From NCBI RefSeq assembly GCF_001466305.1, contig NZ_JWID01000004.1, positions 25,786 to 89,785 on the forward strand: 64,000 nucleotides of DNA, written 5' to 3'. The stretch comes from Defluviitalea phaphyphila. Its GTDB lineage: Bacteria; Bacillota; Clostridia; Lachnospirales; Defluviitaleaceae. The translations under genes and the position numbers were made by a program. Shown piece by piece: positions 18,254 through 27,477 of this stretch; positions within the stretch are counted from its first letter, which is position 1, and every line of letters begins with the position of its first letter. The notes under the pieces are model-generated. The model had not been told where the DNA came from and made no database searches. It saw nothing but the letters and a program-made list of their open reading frames with translations.

Positions 18254-19651
18254 TTATTTCACCTCTTCTATTTTTTCTACTGTTTTTTCTAAATGCATTC
18301 CTCTTGAAGCTTTTATTAAGAACATATCTTCTTCAGTAATAAATGTATATAATCTATCCCAAAGTTCTTCTTGATTTTTAAATACTTCTACTCTTTTTCT
18401 ATCCATCCCAAAATCAATAGCACCTTCTGATATATACTTAGCTTCCTTTCCAACACAAAATAAATAATCTATGTTCTTTTTTGCAATATATTCTCCAACT
18501 TCTTTATGTCCTTTATAAGAAAAGTCTCCCATTTCTAGCATATCTCCTAAAATAGCAATCTTTCTCTTTCCTTCAGAACATTCTTCTAAAACATCGATAG
18601 CTGCTTTCATAGATTGAGGACTTGCATTATAAACATCATTAATTATATAAACATTTTTGTTAGTTTTAATTATATTCATTCTCATATTAGAAGATTTAAA
18701 TGCAAGAACTCCTTTTTGCATTTCATTTATTGTTAAGTTTAATTTTTGCCCTACTGCTATTGCACTAAGAGCATTATAAACCATATGTTTCCCAGGAGCA
18801 GGTATTTGTATAGGAATTTTTTTATTTTCTAAAATTACAACTACATCTACTCCAATAGCTCCCTTAGATTTAATATCTTTTGCATAAATATCGTTATTTG
18901 AATTTAATCCAAAATAAGATATTTCAAAAGGAATTTTATTCTCTAACGTTCTTAATAAATCATCATCTCCATTTAATACGGCTATTCCATCTTTTTTAAG
19001 ATGATTAAATATTTCGCTTTTTGCACGTAAGATTCCTTCTCTACTTCCCAAATTTTCAATATGAGATACACCTATATTAGTAATAACAGCAATGTCAGGT
19101 TTTACTATATAACTTAAATTGTCAATTTCCCCAAAATGGTTCATTCCCATTTCAATGACTGCTACTTCATGCTCTTTATTCAATCTAAATACAGTAAGAG
19201 GTACTCCTATTTCATTATTAAAATTTCCTTCTGTTTTTAAAACCTTGTATTTCTGACTTAATACAGAAGCAATCATATCCTTTGTACTAGTTTTCCCAAC
19301 ACTTCCTGTAATAGCAATAAAAGGTATATTGAATAAAGATCTATAATAAGCAGCTAAATTAATAAGAGCTTTTTTAGTATTTTCTACTAATATTAATATT
19401 TTACCCTTTGGAACTGGTATATCAGACTTCTCAGTAAGGCATACCACGGCTCCCTTATTAAAAGCTTCGTTTATAAAATTATGTCCATCATATTTTTCTC
19501 CGGAAAGAGGAATAAATAAATTTCCTACTTCTATCTTTCTTGTATCTGTAGATATCCCGTTTATAATTATTTTATCTATGTCATTTATTCCTTCATATAT
19601 AGTTTTCCCATTAACGGCAAAAATTACTTCATCTAATCTCATTTTTTCCAT
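18254..19651 (-). CDS. murF: UDP-MurNAc-tripeptide--D-Ala-D-Ala ligase
   Basis: 465 residues. It adds the D-Ala-D-Ala dipeptide to the UDP-MurNAc-tripeptide. The N-terminal substrate domain (ISTDTRKIEVGNLFIPL), the P-loop GSVGKTSTKDM, AVIEMGMNHFGEI and NDVYNASPQSM are typical of MurF. The first ATG has AGGGGG 9 bases upstream and lies inside the end of murE (23-base overlap), suggesting translational coupling. A second ATG three codons later is possible. Confidence 0.96.
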   Translation of the reverse strand: MEKMRLDEVIFAVNGKTIYEGINDIDKIIINGISTDTRKIEVGNLFIPLSGEKYDGHNFINEAFNKGAVVCLTEKSDIPVPKGKILILVENTKKALINLAAYYRSLFNIPFIAITGSVGKTSTKDMIASVLSQKYKVLKTEGNFNNEIGVPLTVFRLNKEHEVAVIEMGMNHFGEIDNLSYIVKPDIAVITNIGVSHIENLGSREGILRAKSEIFNHLKKDGIAVLNGDDDLLRTLENKIPFEISYFGLNSNNDIYAKDIKSKGAIGVDVVVILENKKIPIQIPAPGKHMVYNALSAIAVGQKLNLTINEMQKGVLAFKSSNMRMNIIKTNKNVYIINDVYNASPQSMKAAIDVLEECSEGKRKIAILGDMLEMGDFSYKGHKEVGEYIAKKNIDYLFCVGKEAKYISEGAIDFGMDRKRVEVFKNQEELWDRLYTFITEEDMFLIKASRGMHLEKTVEKIEEVK

Positions 19652-21104
19652 ATGTATTTTCCCCCTGAAGAATTGTTTTTACTTCTTCAACATCATCAAA
19701 ATGTATAACTTTATCTTTTAATATCTGATAATTTTCATGCCCTTTTCCCGCAATAAGTATTATATCATCTTTTTGAGCTTTATTTATTGCTTCTTTTATT
19801 CCTTCCCTTCTGTCCACTATTTTTTTATAAGGACAATTTGTTTTTTTCATTCCCACTTCAACTTCTTTTATAATAAATTCTGGATCTTCTGAACGGGGGT
19901 TGTCAGAAGTAATAATACAATAATCAGAATAATTTCCTGCTATCTCTCCCATTATTGGACGTTTACTTCTATCCCTATCTCCTCCACAACCAAATACAGT
20001 TATAATATTTCCTTTTGCAAACTCTTTTATTGTTTTTAAAACATTTTCTAGACCATCAGGAGCATGGGCATAATCTACAATTACATCAAAGCCTTTATTG
20101 CTTCTTATACTTTGTACTCTTCCCGGAACTCCCTCCATATCTTCTAAAGCTTTTTTTATTACTTCTATTGGTATATTTAAATAATAGCCTGCTGCAATAG
20201 CACCTAAAGCATTATATATATTAAATCTTCCGATAGTTTTTAATTGAAAATCAATCTCTTTTCCTTCTAAAATTATACTAAACTTAATTCCTTTAGAACT
20301 CATACTAATATTATAAGCTTTAAAATCGGCTTCTTTTTCTATTCCAAAAGTTATAATTTTACATGTTGCTTGTTTTATAATTTCCTCTGCATGAGGATCA
20401 TCTATATTAATAATCCCATATTTACATTTTTTAAATAATTTTGCTTTGGCATTTCTATAATTTTCCATAGTCTTATGAAAATCTAAATGGTCCAATGTAA
20501 GATTTGTAAATATTCCTATTTCAAAATCACAAGCATCAACCCTATGCAATTCTAAAGCATGAGAAGAAACTTCCATAACCACATGACTAACTTCTTCCTT
20601 TAACATTTGTGAAAATAAGGCTTGTAAATCTAAAGATTCTGGAGTTGTTCTTTTTGCCTCTATTTTTATTTTGCCAATTCGATTTTCTATAGTCCCTATA
20701 AGCCCTATTTTTTTATTATATTCTTCTAACATTTTCCCAATTAAAAATGTAGTAGTAGTCTTACCATTTGTCCCCGTAACCCCTATTAATTTCATATTTT
20801 TTAGAGGTTCATTATAAAATTTAGCTGCAATATATGCCATTGCTTTTCTCGTATTATTTGTACAAATAACTGTAATATTTTTAGGAATATCTTTTATTTC
20901 TTCTTCCACTACAATAGCCACTGCTCCTTTTTTAATTGCGTCTAATGCAAATTTGTGACCATCAACATTAAATCCTTTAATGCATATAAACAATGTATTT
21001 TCTTTAACTTTTCTAGAATCATAAGATATATGATTTATATATATATTATCATCGCCTTGTAGAATTTTATATTCTATAGAATTTAATAAATTTTTAAGTT
21101 TCAT
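19629..21104 (-). CDS. murE: UDP-MurNAc-L-Ala-D-Glu--meso-diaminopimelate ligase
   Basis: 491 residues. The ATPase loop GTNGKTTTTFLIGK and SSHALELHRVD are present. The amino-acid-selecting motif is DNPR (TSDNPRSEDP), which is the meso-diaminopimelate form rather than the L-lysine form, so the peptidoglycan here should contain meso-DAP. AGGAGGGCCC precedes the ATG. It follows the spoVD-like gene and overlaps murF. Confidence 0.96.
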   Translation of the reverse strand: MKLKNLLNSIEYKILQGDDNIYINHISYDSRKVKENTLFICIKGFNVDGHKFALDAIKKGAVAIVVEEEIKDIPKNITVICTNNTRKAMAYIAAKFYNEPLKNMKLIGVTGTNGKTTTTFLIGKMLEEYNKKIGLIGTIENRIGKIKIEAKRTTPESLDLQALFSQMLKEEVSHVVMEVSSHALELHRVDACDFEIGIFTNLTLDHLDFHKTMENYRNAKAKLFKKCKYGIINIDDPHAEEIIKQATCKIITFGIEKEADFKAYNISMSSKGIKFSIILEGKEIDFQLKTIGRFNIYNALGAIAAGYYLNIPIEVIKKALEDMEGVPGRVQSIRSNKGFDVIVDYAHAPDGLENVLKTIKEFAKGNIITVFGCGGDRDRSKRPIMGEIAGNYSDYCIITSDNPRSEDPEFIIKEVEVGMKKTNCPYKKIVDRREGIKEAINKAQKDDIILIAGKGHENYQILKDKVIHFDDVEEVKTILQGENTYGKNEIR

Positions 21105-21159
21105 AAATGGGCCCTCCTAATAAATATAAGTTCTTAACAATTATATCATATAATTATAT

Positions 21160-23124
21160 TTATTCGTTTATTTTTTCTTCACTTGTATACAATATAACTT
21201 TTGTATTTGGATTCACTTCTTCTCCAGATAATGGAAATTGATCTTCCACTATTGTTCCATTTCCCATTAATTCGACTCCAAGACTTATTTTTCTAAGCTC
21301 TTTTTCTGCTTCATTTATATCTTTATTAATTAAATTAGGAACTATAACTTTTTCAATATCTTGCATTTTAAGCTCTTTTTCTGAATATTTAGGCTGAATA
21401 TTTAAATAAGGAAGAATATTTTCAAAAATTTCTTTAATTATTGGCCCTGCAACAGTTCCTCCATAATAAATTCCTTGAGGTTCATCTATTATTACTAAAG
21501 CTATAACTTGTGGATCTTCTGCAGGAGCAAAAGCTAGAAAAGAAGCTATATATTTATTACTTTTTCTTGGAAGCTTTTCTGATGTAGCAGTTTTTCCGCC
21601 TATTCTATATCCTGGAATATATGCTTTATTACCTGTCCCTTCTGCTACTACACTTTCTAAAGCTTTTTTCATGAGATCCGAAGTTTCTTTTGATATTATT
21701 TGTTTATTTTGTGTATATTCAAATTTTTTAATCAGATTTCCTTCATTATCTATTATTTTATCTCCAAAATGAGGGGTGACTAAATATCCTCCATTTATTA
21801 CTGCTGAAGCAGCTCTTAAAAGCTGCATAGGTGTAATTTGAAATGACTGTCCAAAAGACATAGTTGCAAGTTCTACAGGCCCTATATTTTCTAAATCATG
21901 CATAATTCCTATAGCTTCCCCTGGTACATCTATTCCTGTTTTTTCATTAAATCCAAATAATTTCATATATTCGTAAAAATTTTTTGCCCCTAATCTTTCA
22001 GCTACTTGCATAAAAACAGGATTACAAGAATTTTGTATTCCTTCTAAAAAACTTTCTTGGCCATGAGACCTAGGATATCTCCAACATTTTATCATTCTTC
22101 CTGCCACCATATGATATCCTTTACAATTAAATTGGCTATCTAATGTAACTACTTTTTCTTCTAAACCCATAGCTGAAGTTATAATTTTAAAAGTAGAGCC
22201 AGGTTCATATGTATCATTAATAGCAAAATTTCTCCACATTTTATTGAGTTCATTATATTGTTCTTCACTGCTTAAAGTATCCCAAATTTCTTTTATGTTA
22301 GGGTCTGTAATAGTAAAAGGCTCATTTAAATCATAATCAGGTTTATTAGCCATAGCATATATTTCTCCATTTTGCGGATTCATTACTATAATACTTCCTC
22401 GTTTTGCTTTTTTAGCTTCTACTGCTTTTTCTAAGGCTTGTTCTACATATTGCTGAATAGTCAAATCTATAGTTGTAACTAAATTATATCCAGGTATAGG
22501 TGCAATTCTTTTTTCAGGAACTTCTTCTAACTTTCTTCCTTTACCATCAGTTTCAGTTAAAATTTTCCCTGGACTTCCTTTTAAATATTCATCATATTTA
22601 ACTTCTAACCCAATAATGCCTTGATTATCTTTCCCAACAAATCCTATTACATGGGAAGCTAAATTACTATAAGGATAATATCTTTTAGAATCTTCATCTA
22701 TTGTCACTCCCGGAAGATTTAACTTTCTTATTTCATCTCCTATTTCTTTATCAACCTTTGATTTTATCCTCTCTAGGGCAACAACTTTATCTACTTTCTT
22801 TTTTACAGTTTCATAATCTAAATCTAATTTTTCTGAAAGAACCCTTGCAACTTCTTCACTATCTTCTATTTGTGCATGAATAACTCCTATAGTAGTTACA
22901 GTTGCACTTTTGGCTAATTCTATTCCATTTCTATCATAAATAGTTCCTCTTTGGGGAGAAATTAGTCTATCTCTTGTATGTTGTTCATAAGCTAATTCTT
23001 GCAAAAAACTTCCTTCTATTATTTGTAAATAAGCTATTCTAAACATTAATCCAATAATACTTAATGTAAATACACTAAGAAAAAATAAATATTTTTTTTT
23101 CATATTTACAGTAGGTTTATACAT
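21160..23124 (-). CDS. spoVD: Class B penicillin-binding protein, SpoVD-like, with KTA in place of KTG
   Basis: 654 residues: short cytoplasmic N-terminus, one membrane helix (about residues 12-30), dimerisation domain, transpeptidase domain and one C-terminal PASTA domain (about residues 590-650). SxxK is intact (PGSTFKI) and SxN is intact (NSCNP). The third motif, KTG in nearly all such enzymes, reads GGKTATSEK, the Gly codon being replaced by GCT (21588-21586). The neighbouring paralogue at 23183 has a normal KTGTAEK. Position after a first PBP gene matches the pbpB-spoVD order of Bacillus, where SpoVD makes spore cortex. The variant may lower or alter activity; this is inference. Confidence 0.88.
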   Translation of the reverse strand: MYKPTVNMKKKYLFFLSVFTLSIIGLMFRIAYLQIIEGSFLQELAYEQHTRDRLISPQRGTIYDRNGIELAKSATVTTIGVIHAQIEDSEEVARVLSEKLDLDYETVKKKVDKVVALERIKSKVDKEIGDEIRKLNLPGVTIDEDSKRYYPYSNLASHVIGFVGKDNQGIIGLEVKYDEYLKGSPGKILTETDGKGRKLEEVPEKRIAPIPGYNLVTTIDLTIQQYVEQALEKAVEAKKAKRGSIIVMNPQNGEIYAMANKPDYDLNEPFTITDPNIKEIWDTLSSEEQYNELNKMWRNFAINDTYEPGSTFKIITSAMGLEEKVVTLDSQFNCKGYHMVAGRMIKCWRYPRSHGQESFLEGIQNSCNPVFMQVAERLGAKNFYEYMKLFGFNEKTGIDVPGEAIGIMHDLENIGPVELATMSFGQSFQITPMQLLRAASAVINGGYLVTPHFGDKIIDNEGNLIKKFEYTQNKQIISKETSDLMKKALESVVAEGTGNKAYIPGYRIGGKTATSEKLPRKSNKYIASFLAFAPAEDPQVIALVIIDEPQGIYYGGTVAGPIIKEIFENILPYLNIQPKYSEKELKMQDIEKVIVPNLINKDINEAEKELRKISLGVELMGNGTIVEDQFPLSGEEVNPNTKVILYTSEEKINE

Positions 23125-23182
23125 ATTATTCCCCCCATTATTGCTAAACTATTACTATAATTTTATTGCAATTATGGGGGGA

Positions 23183-25138
23183 TTATTCTTGAGTAACATA
23201 TAATTTAATTGTAGTTCCTTTTGGTACTTTAGTTCCGGGATTAGGAAATTGTTCTTTTATAGTATTACCTTCTCCTATTATTTCATAATTTAAACCTTTA
23301 ATAGTTAAATCCATATCTACTTCTAAAAGTTCTAATCCAACATAATCTGGAATTTCTACATCTGTATTTTCTTCTTCATCTTCTTCTGCAGAAGCTTCAA
23401 TCCCCATATATGGAAGAATATTTTGAAAAATTTCCTTCGCTACAGGAGCTGCTGCTCCACTTCCCTCTGAATAATATTCAGTTTCATCTAATATTACTAA
23501 TAAAATAACTTGGGGGTCTTCAACTGGAGCAAATCCAATAAAAGAAAGTACATATTTATCTTCACCTCTTGGAAGTTTTTCTGCTGTCCCTGTTTTTCCT
23601 CCTATTCTATAACCATCTACTTTTGCTTTTTTACCTGTACCATTATTAACAACACTCTCTAAATAATTTCTAAGAATTTGTGAAGTTTCTTTTGAAATAA
23701 CTTTTCTTTTTAATACAGGCTTCATTTCTTTAATTTCTGTACCATTTTCAGACACTATTTGTTTTACTACATAGGGTTGCATTAAATTACCGCCATTTAT
23801 TACTGCTGCAAATCCATTTAATATTTGAATAGGAGTTACAGTAAAAGATTGCCCAAATGAACTAGTAGCTAATTCTACTGGTTTTAAATCATCTGCATCA
23901 TATAAAATTCCTTTTGCTTCTCCTGGAAGATCTATTCCTGTTACTTCTCCAAATCCAAATAATTTTTGATAATGATAAAATACATCGGAGCCCATTTTTT
24001 CTGCTATATCCATCATTGCCACATTACACGAATTAGCTAAAGCTTCTTCTAAAGTCTGTTCCCCATGCCCACTGGTTTTCCAACATTTTATTGTCTGACC
24101 ATATATAGTTTTATGTCCTTCACAATTATATGTATCTTCTACAGAAATTATATTTTCTTCTAAGGCTGCTGCAACTAATATAGGTTTAAAAGTAGAGCCT
24201 GGTTCATAAGTATCACTAATATTATAGTTTCTCCATACTTCATTTAATTTTTCTAATTTTTCTTCATTAGATAATTGATTCCAAGTATCTTCACCAATAA
24301 ATTCACTTAAATCATTATATTTATTAGGATTAAAAGTAGGATAAGTTGCCATAGCTAGCACTTCTCCAGTATTAGGATCCATAATAATAACAGACGCATT
24401 TTTAGGATTATGCTCTTCTACTGCCTTTTTTAAAGCCATTTCTGCAAAATGCTGAATAGTTTCATCAATAGTTAAAACAATGGTATCTCCTTTTTGAGCT
24501 GGAATAGTTTCTTCTATAACATATTTGCCTTCTTTTAACATAGGAAATATTCTTCCAACTACTCCTGAAAGATATTTGTTGTACTGTTGTTCTACTCCAT
24601 ATTGAGCCTGTTTATCCTGATTTACAAAACCAATTAAAGCAGCTGCAAAATCATTTTTTAAATAATTTCTAGTAGTATCTTCTTCTAACCAAACACCTTT
24701 TAAATCATTTTCTTTAATTTTTTGAGCTATATCACTCTCAATATGTTTTACTATTACTTCATATCTAGAGTTTGGATTATTAGATATTCTTTCATTTAAA
24801 GTTTCTTGAGATATAGATAAAATTTGACTTAAAGTAGTAATTGTTTTTTCTTTTTCTTCCTCAGATATTTGTTCTAATAAAACATTGGGGTCTAGGATTA
24901 CATTATATACTACAGAACTAAGTACTAAATCATGGTAATTACGGTCTACAATATTTCCTCTACTAGGTAGAATGATTTTTTCTGTATTAAGCATTTGCAT
25001 TACAGCTTTTTCTTCATATTCTTCCCCATATGCATATTTTATATATCCAATTCTATATATTAAAAAACCAATACTAAAAATAAAAAATAATAATATCATA
25101 AAAGCTCTTCTTTTGGTTTGTTTAACTAAAGCATTCAT
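23183..25138 (-). CDS. pbpB: Class B penicillin-binding protein (division PBP2b/FtsI type)
   Basis: 651 residues from ATG at 25138. An upstream in-frame start at 25177 would run 35 bases into ftsL and has no ribosome site, whereas 25138 leaves a 4-base gap after ftsL. Layout: membrane helix (about residues 12-31), dimerisation domain, transpeptidase with STFK (PGSTFKPIL), SCN (NSCNVAM) and KTG (GGKTGTAEKL), then an acidic linker and a PASTA domain ending at the C-terminus. As the partner of FtsL and FtsW it should cross-link septal peptidoglycan. It resembles the SpoVD-like gene that follows it, so the two are probably tandem duplicates with divided roles. Confidence 0.9.
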   Translation of the reverse strand: MNALVKQTKRRAFMILLFFIFSIGFLIYRIGYIKYAYGEEYEEKAVMQMLNTEKIILPSRGNIVDRNYHDLVLSSVVYNVILDPNVLLEQISEEEKEKTITTLSQILSISQETLNERISNNPNSRYEVIVKHIESDIAQKIKENDLKGVWLEEDTTRNYLKNDFAAALIGFVNQDKQAQYGVEQQYNKYLSGVVGRIFPMLKEGKYVIEETIPAQKGDTIVLTIDETIQHFAEMALKKAVEEHNPKNASVIIMDPNTGEVLAMATYPTFNPNKYNDLSEFIGEDTWNQLSNEEKLEKLNEVWRNYNISDTYEPGSTFKPILVAAALEENIISVEDTYNCEGHKTIYGQTIKCWKTSGHGEQTLEEALANSCNVAMMDIAEKMGSDVFYHYQKLFGFGEVTGIDLPGEAKGILYDADDLKPVELATSSFGQSFTVTPIQILNGFAAVINGGNLMQPYVVKQIVSENGTEIKEMKPVLKRKVISKETSQILRNYLESVVNNGTGKKAKVDGYRIGGKTGTAEKLPRGEDKYVLSFIGFAPVEDPQVILLVILDETEYYSEGSGAAAPVAKEIFQNILPYMGIEASAEEDEEENTDVEIPDYVGLELLEVDMDLTIKGLNYEIIGEGNTIKEQFPNPGTKVPKGTTIKLYVTQE

Positions 25139-25142
25139 AATT

Positions 25143-25658
25143 TCACTCTTCTCGCTTAAACCAATTAAAAAAATCAAAAAAACTAGCTGTTAAAAAATTT
25201 TCTTTATCCTCTTCTTCATCTTCTTGTTTTGGTTCGTAATATGCAGTGTAACTTATTTTAGGAACATCTATATATATTATTTGATGGGGTGAAGGCTCCA
25301 CCATTCCTAATTCTTGCATAGCTTTTTGTTTTACCATATCAAGATCAATACTTTTTGCTATTTCTGATTTTAGTAATATATTGGCATTTTGAATCTCTTC
25401 TAATTCTTTTTTCATATTTTTAATCTCTTTTTGATTAGATGTTATAGATGCATACTGTTTCATGAGAAATAAACACCCAAGAAAAATCAAAAAAACATTT
25501 CCAATTAATTTTAGTTTATATTTTATTATTCTTTTTTTCTTTTCTTCTTTTTGTTTTTTTAAAAGATAAGTTTTATCTTCTAGTAAAATGTCATGGGCAT
25601 CATTAATATTATCTTCACTTTTAGGTACTACAGAGCCATATATGTAATCCTCCTTCAT
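25143..25658 (-). CDS. ftsL: FtsL-like cell division protein
   Basis: 171 residues. A basic cytoplasmic region of about 55 residues precedes one membrane helix (about 52-70) and a short coiled coil (QKEIKNMKKELEEIQNANIL). The C-terminal third is acidic (EDEEEDKE) and is longer than in the average FtsL. The family is poorly conserved, and the call rests on membrane topology and on the position between rsmH and the class B PBP, where FtsL is found in Firmicutes. ATG at 25658 is preferred to TTG at 25664 because GGGGGG ends 6 bases before it. Confidence 0.78.
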   Translation of the reverse strand: MKEDYIYGSVVPKSEDNINDAHDILLEDKTYLLKKQKEEKKKRIIKYKLKLIGNVFLIFLGCLFLMKQYASITSNQKEIKNMKKELEEIQNANILLKSEIAKSIDLDMVKQKAMQELGMVEPSPHQIIYIDVPKISYTAYYEPKQEDEEEDKENFLTASFFDFFNWFKREE

Positions 25659-25672
25659 TAGCAACCCCCCAA

Positions 25673-26605
25673 TTATAATTTTTCTATAATTCTAAGTTTT
25701 GCACTTCTTGCTCTGGGATTAATCTCTATTTCTGTTTTTTTAGGTAAAATAGGTTTTCTAGTTATTATTTTTACTTTTCTTTTTTTACCACAAACACACA
25801 CTGGAAATTCTGGAGGACAAGTACAAGGATTTTCTAATTGTTTAAAAGTTTGTTTCACGATTCTATCTTCTAGAGAATGAAAAGTGATAATACACAATCT
25901 CCCTTTAGAGGCTAAAGAGTCTACTATATCTAGTATTGATTGTTTTAATATTTCTAGTTCACCATTTACTTCTATACGAATGGCTTGAAAAGTTCGTTTG
26001 GCAGGATGAGGTCCATCTCTTCTAGCTCCTAATGGTATTGCCTTTTTTATAATATCAACTAATTCATAAGTAGTTTCAATTGTTTTTTTACTTCTTTCTT
26101 TTACAATAAATTCTGCAATTCTCTTAGCCCATCGCTCTTCTCCATAATTTTTAATAATTTCCTCCAAACGATTTTTACTATAGTTATTTACGACATCCTT
26201 TGCACTAAAAGACTGATCTTGATTCATTCTCATATCTAAAGGGGCATTTTGCATATACGAAAAACCTCTATCTGGCTTGTCCAATTGATGAGAAGAAACT
26301 CCTAAATCAAGCAACATACCATCTATAAAATCAACTTCTAGTTTTTTTAATATAGTTTTTATATTAGAAAAATTATCATGTACTAATACGACATTCTTAT
26401 ATTTATTTAACTTTATTTCAGAAGCTTTAATAGCATTTATATCTTGATCTATGCCAATAAACCTTCCTTTTTCACTTAATCTTTTGCAAATGGCTTCCGA
26501 ATGTCCTGCTCCACCCATAGTTCCATCTACATAAATACCATCTTTTTTTATCTGTAAACCATCTATACACTCATTAAGAAGTACTGATATATGATGAAAG
26601 TTCAT
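25673..26605 (-). CDS. rsmH: 16S rRNA (cytosine-1402 N4) methyltransferase
   Basis: 310 residues, full length. RsmH (MraW) methylates C1402 in the ribosomal P site. Seen are the N-terminal [13 protein letters not shown], the SAM loop [40 protein letters not shown] and the C-terminal RARSAKLRI. It is the second gene of the dcw operon, 10 bases after mraZ. It has a ribosome site of GGAGTG before ATG. Confidence 0.97.
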   Translation of the reverse strand: MNFHHISVLLNECIDGLQIKKDGIYVDGTMGGAGHSEAICKRLSEKGRFIGIDQDINAIKASEIKLNKYKNVVLVHDNFSNIKTILKKLEVDFIDGMLLDLGVSSHQLDKPDRGFSYMQNAPLDMRMNQDQSFSAKDVVNNYSKNRLEEIIKNYGEERWAKRIAEFIVKERSKKTIETTYELVDIIKKAIPLGARRDGPHPAKRTFQAIRIEVNGELEILKQSILDIVDSLASKGRLCIITFHSLEDRIVKQTFKQLENPCTCPPEFPVCVCGKKRKVKIITRKPILPKKTEIEINPRARSAKLRIIEKL

Positions 26606-26615
26606 TTTTTCACTC

Positions 26616-27047
26616 CTATATTCCTAACTCCTGCATATTTTCTGCAAGGTCATTGGCATCAAAATTATCATCATTATTATATGCATCCCAATTTTTCTTA
26701 CTCCATATTTCTATTCTATTTAAAACTCCAATTAAAATAACGTCTTTTTCTAAATTACTATAAGTTCTTAAATTATTAGGGATAAGTATTCTTCCTTGTT
26801 TATCTACAGAACATTCTACTGCTCCTGCTAAAAAAAACCTAACAAATTTTCTAGCATTGGAATTTGTTAAAGGGAGAGTTTTTAATTTATCTTCAAAAAT
26901 TTTCCATTCAGTTAAGGGATATATAAATAGACAATTATCAAGCCCTTTGGTTACCACAAAGGTATCTCCTAGTCCTTCTCTAAATTTAGAAGGAATAATT
27001 AAACGTCCTTTAGTATCTATGGTATGTTGATACTCTCCCATAAACAT
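26616..27047 (-). CDS. mraZ: Transcriptional regulator MraZ
   Basis: 143 residues with the two AbrB-like half-domains of Mra[14 protein letters not shown] near residue 12 and [13 protein letters not shown] near residue 83. MraZ forms a ring of subunits that binds repeated boxes upstream of its own operon and represses or tunes the dcw cluster. Three such boxes lie directly upstream here. First gene of the dcw operon; the start MFMGEYQH matches the usual N-terminus. Confidence 0.96.
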   Translation of the reverse strand: MFMGEYQHTIDTKGRLIIPSKFREGLGDTFVVTKGLDNCLFIYPLTEWKIFEDKLKTLPLTNSNARKFVRFFLAGAVECSVDKQGRILIPNNLRTYSNLEKDVILIGVLNRIEIWSKKNWDAYNNDDNFDANDLAENMQELGI

Positions 27048-27073
27048 ATATATCCCGCCTTAGGTCTTTTCTA

Positions 27074-27097
27074 CCACTTTCCCCCACATACAACCAC
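27074..27097 (-). promoter_or_regulatory. MraZ operator: three GTGG boxes at 10-bp spacing
   Basis: On the minus strand GTGG occurs at 27097-27094, 27087-27084 and 27077-27074, exactly ten bases apart, between the promoter and the mraZ start. MraZ is known to bind tandem TGG-type repeats one helical turn apart. Confidence 0.82.
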
Positions 27098-27109
27098 TTT
27101 ATATTCTAT

Positions 27110-27138
27110 ATTGTATTATGGCAAAAAAAATTTTTCAA
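27110..27138 (-). promoter_or_regulatory. Promoter of the dcw operon
   Basis: TTGAAA (27138-27133), a 17-base spacer and TACAAT (27115-27110) on the minus strand. The start would be near 27103, placing the MraZ boxes at the start of the transcript. Confidence 0.75.
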
Positions 27139-27158
27139 GTATTTTTAGAAAAAATAAA

Positions 27159-27186
27159 AAGAGATAGGAAATATTCCCTATCTCTT
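27159..27186 (-). terminator. Terminator of the Spo0E-like gene
   Basis: Stem of 27159-27168 with 27177-27186, with one extra base, and a U-rich tail on the minus strand. It insulates the Spo0E-like gene from the mraZ promoter. Confidence 0.82.
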
Positions 27187-27207
27187 AAAAATAAATTATT
27201 CACTAAA

Positions 27208-27375
27208 TTATGCTTCTAAATATTCATTACCATAATCATTATCAGCATAATAATTTAAAATTAACTGATCTAATTCTGTGCTTAGTTTGTAAATTTCTTC
27301 AAAATCTTCTTCTTTTTCAATTAAGTTATTTAACCTTTCTCTTAGAATATCAATTTCCCCGTAAATTGTATTCAT
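27208..27375 (-). CDS. Spo0E-like aspartyl-phosphate phosphatase, 55 residues
   Basis: The sequence begins MNTIYGEIDILRERLNNLIE and contains YKLSTELDQLILNYY, which matches the Spo0E signature (S-x-E-L-D-x-L-I-x-x-Y). Spo0E-family proteins are small two-helix phosphatases that remove phosphate from Spo0A and delay sporulation. CGAGGTGA precedes the ATG by about 7 bases, a consensus promoter lies upstream and a terminator follows, so it is a separate transcription unit between lgt and mraZ. The family call rests on the motif and size. Confidence 0.83.
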   Translation of the reverse strand: MNTIYGEIDILRERLNNLIEKEEDFEEIYKLSTELDQLILNYYADNDYGNEYLEA

Positions 27376-27441
27376 TTTTTTCACCTCGTTTTTCTAAAAT
27401 CCCCACAATTTATTTCTCTTTCTATATATTGTGTATGATTT

Positions 27442-27470
27442 ATTATAATATATTTTTTATAAAAAATCAA
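27442..27470 (-). promoter_or_regulatory. Promoter of the Spo0E-like gene
   Basis: TTGATT (27470-27465), 17-base spacer, TATAAT (27447-27442) on the minus strand, in the short gap after lgt. Confidence 0.7.
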
Positions 27471-27477
27471 CATATTG

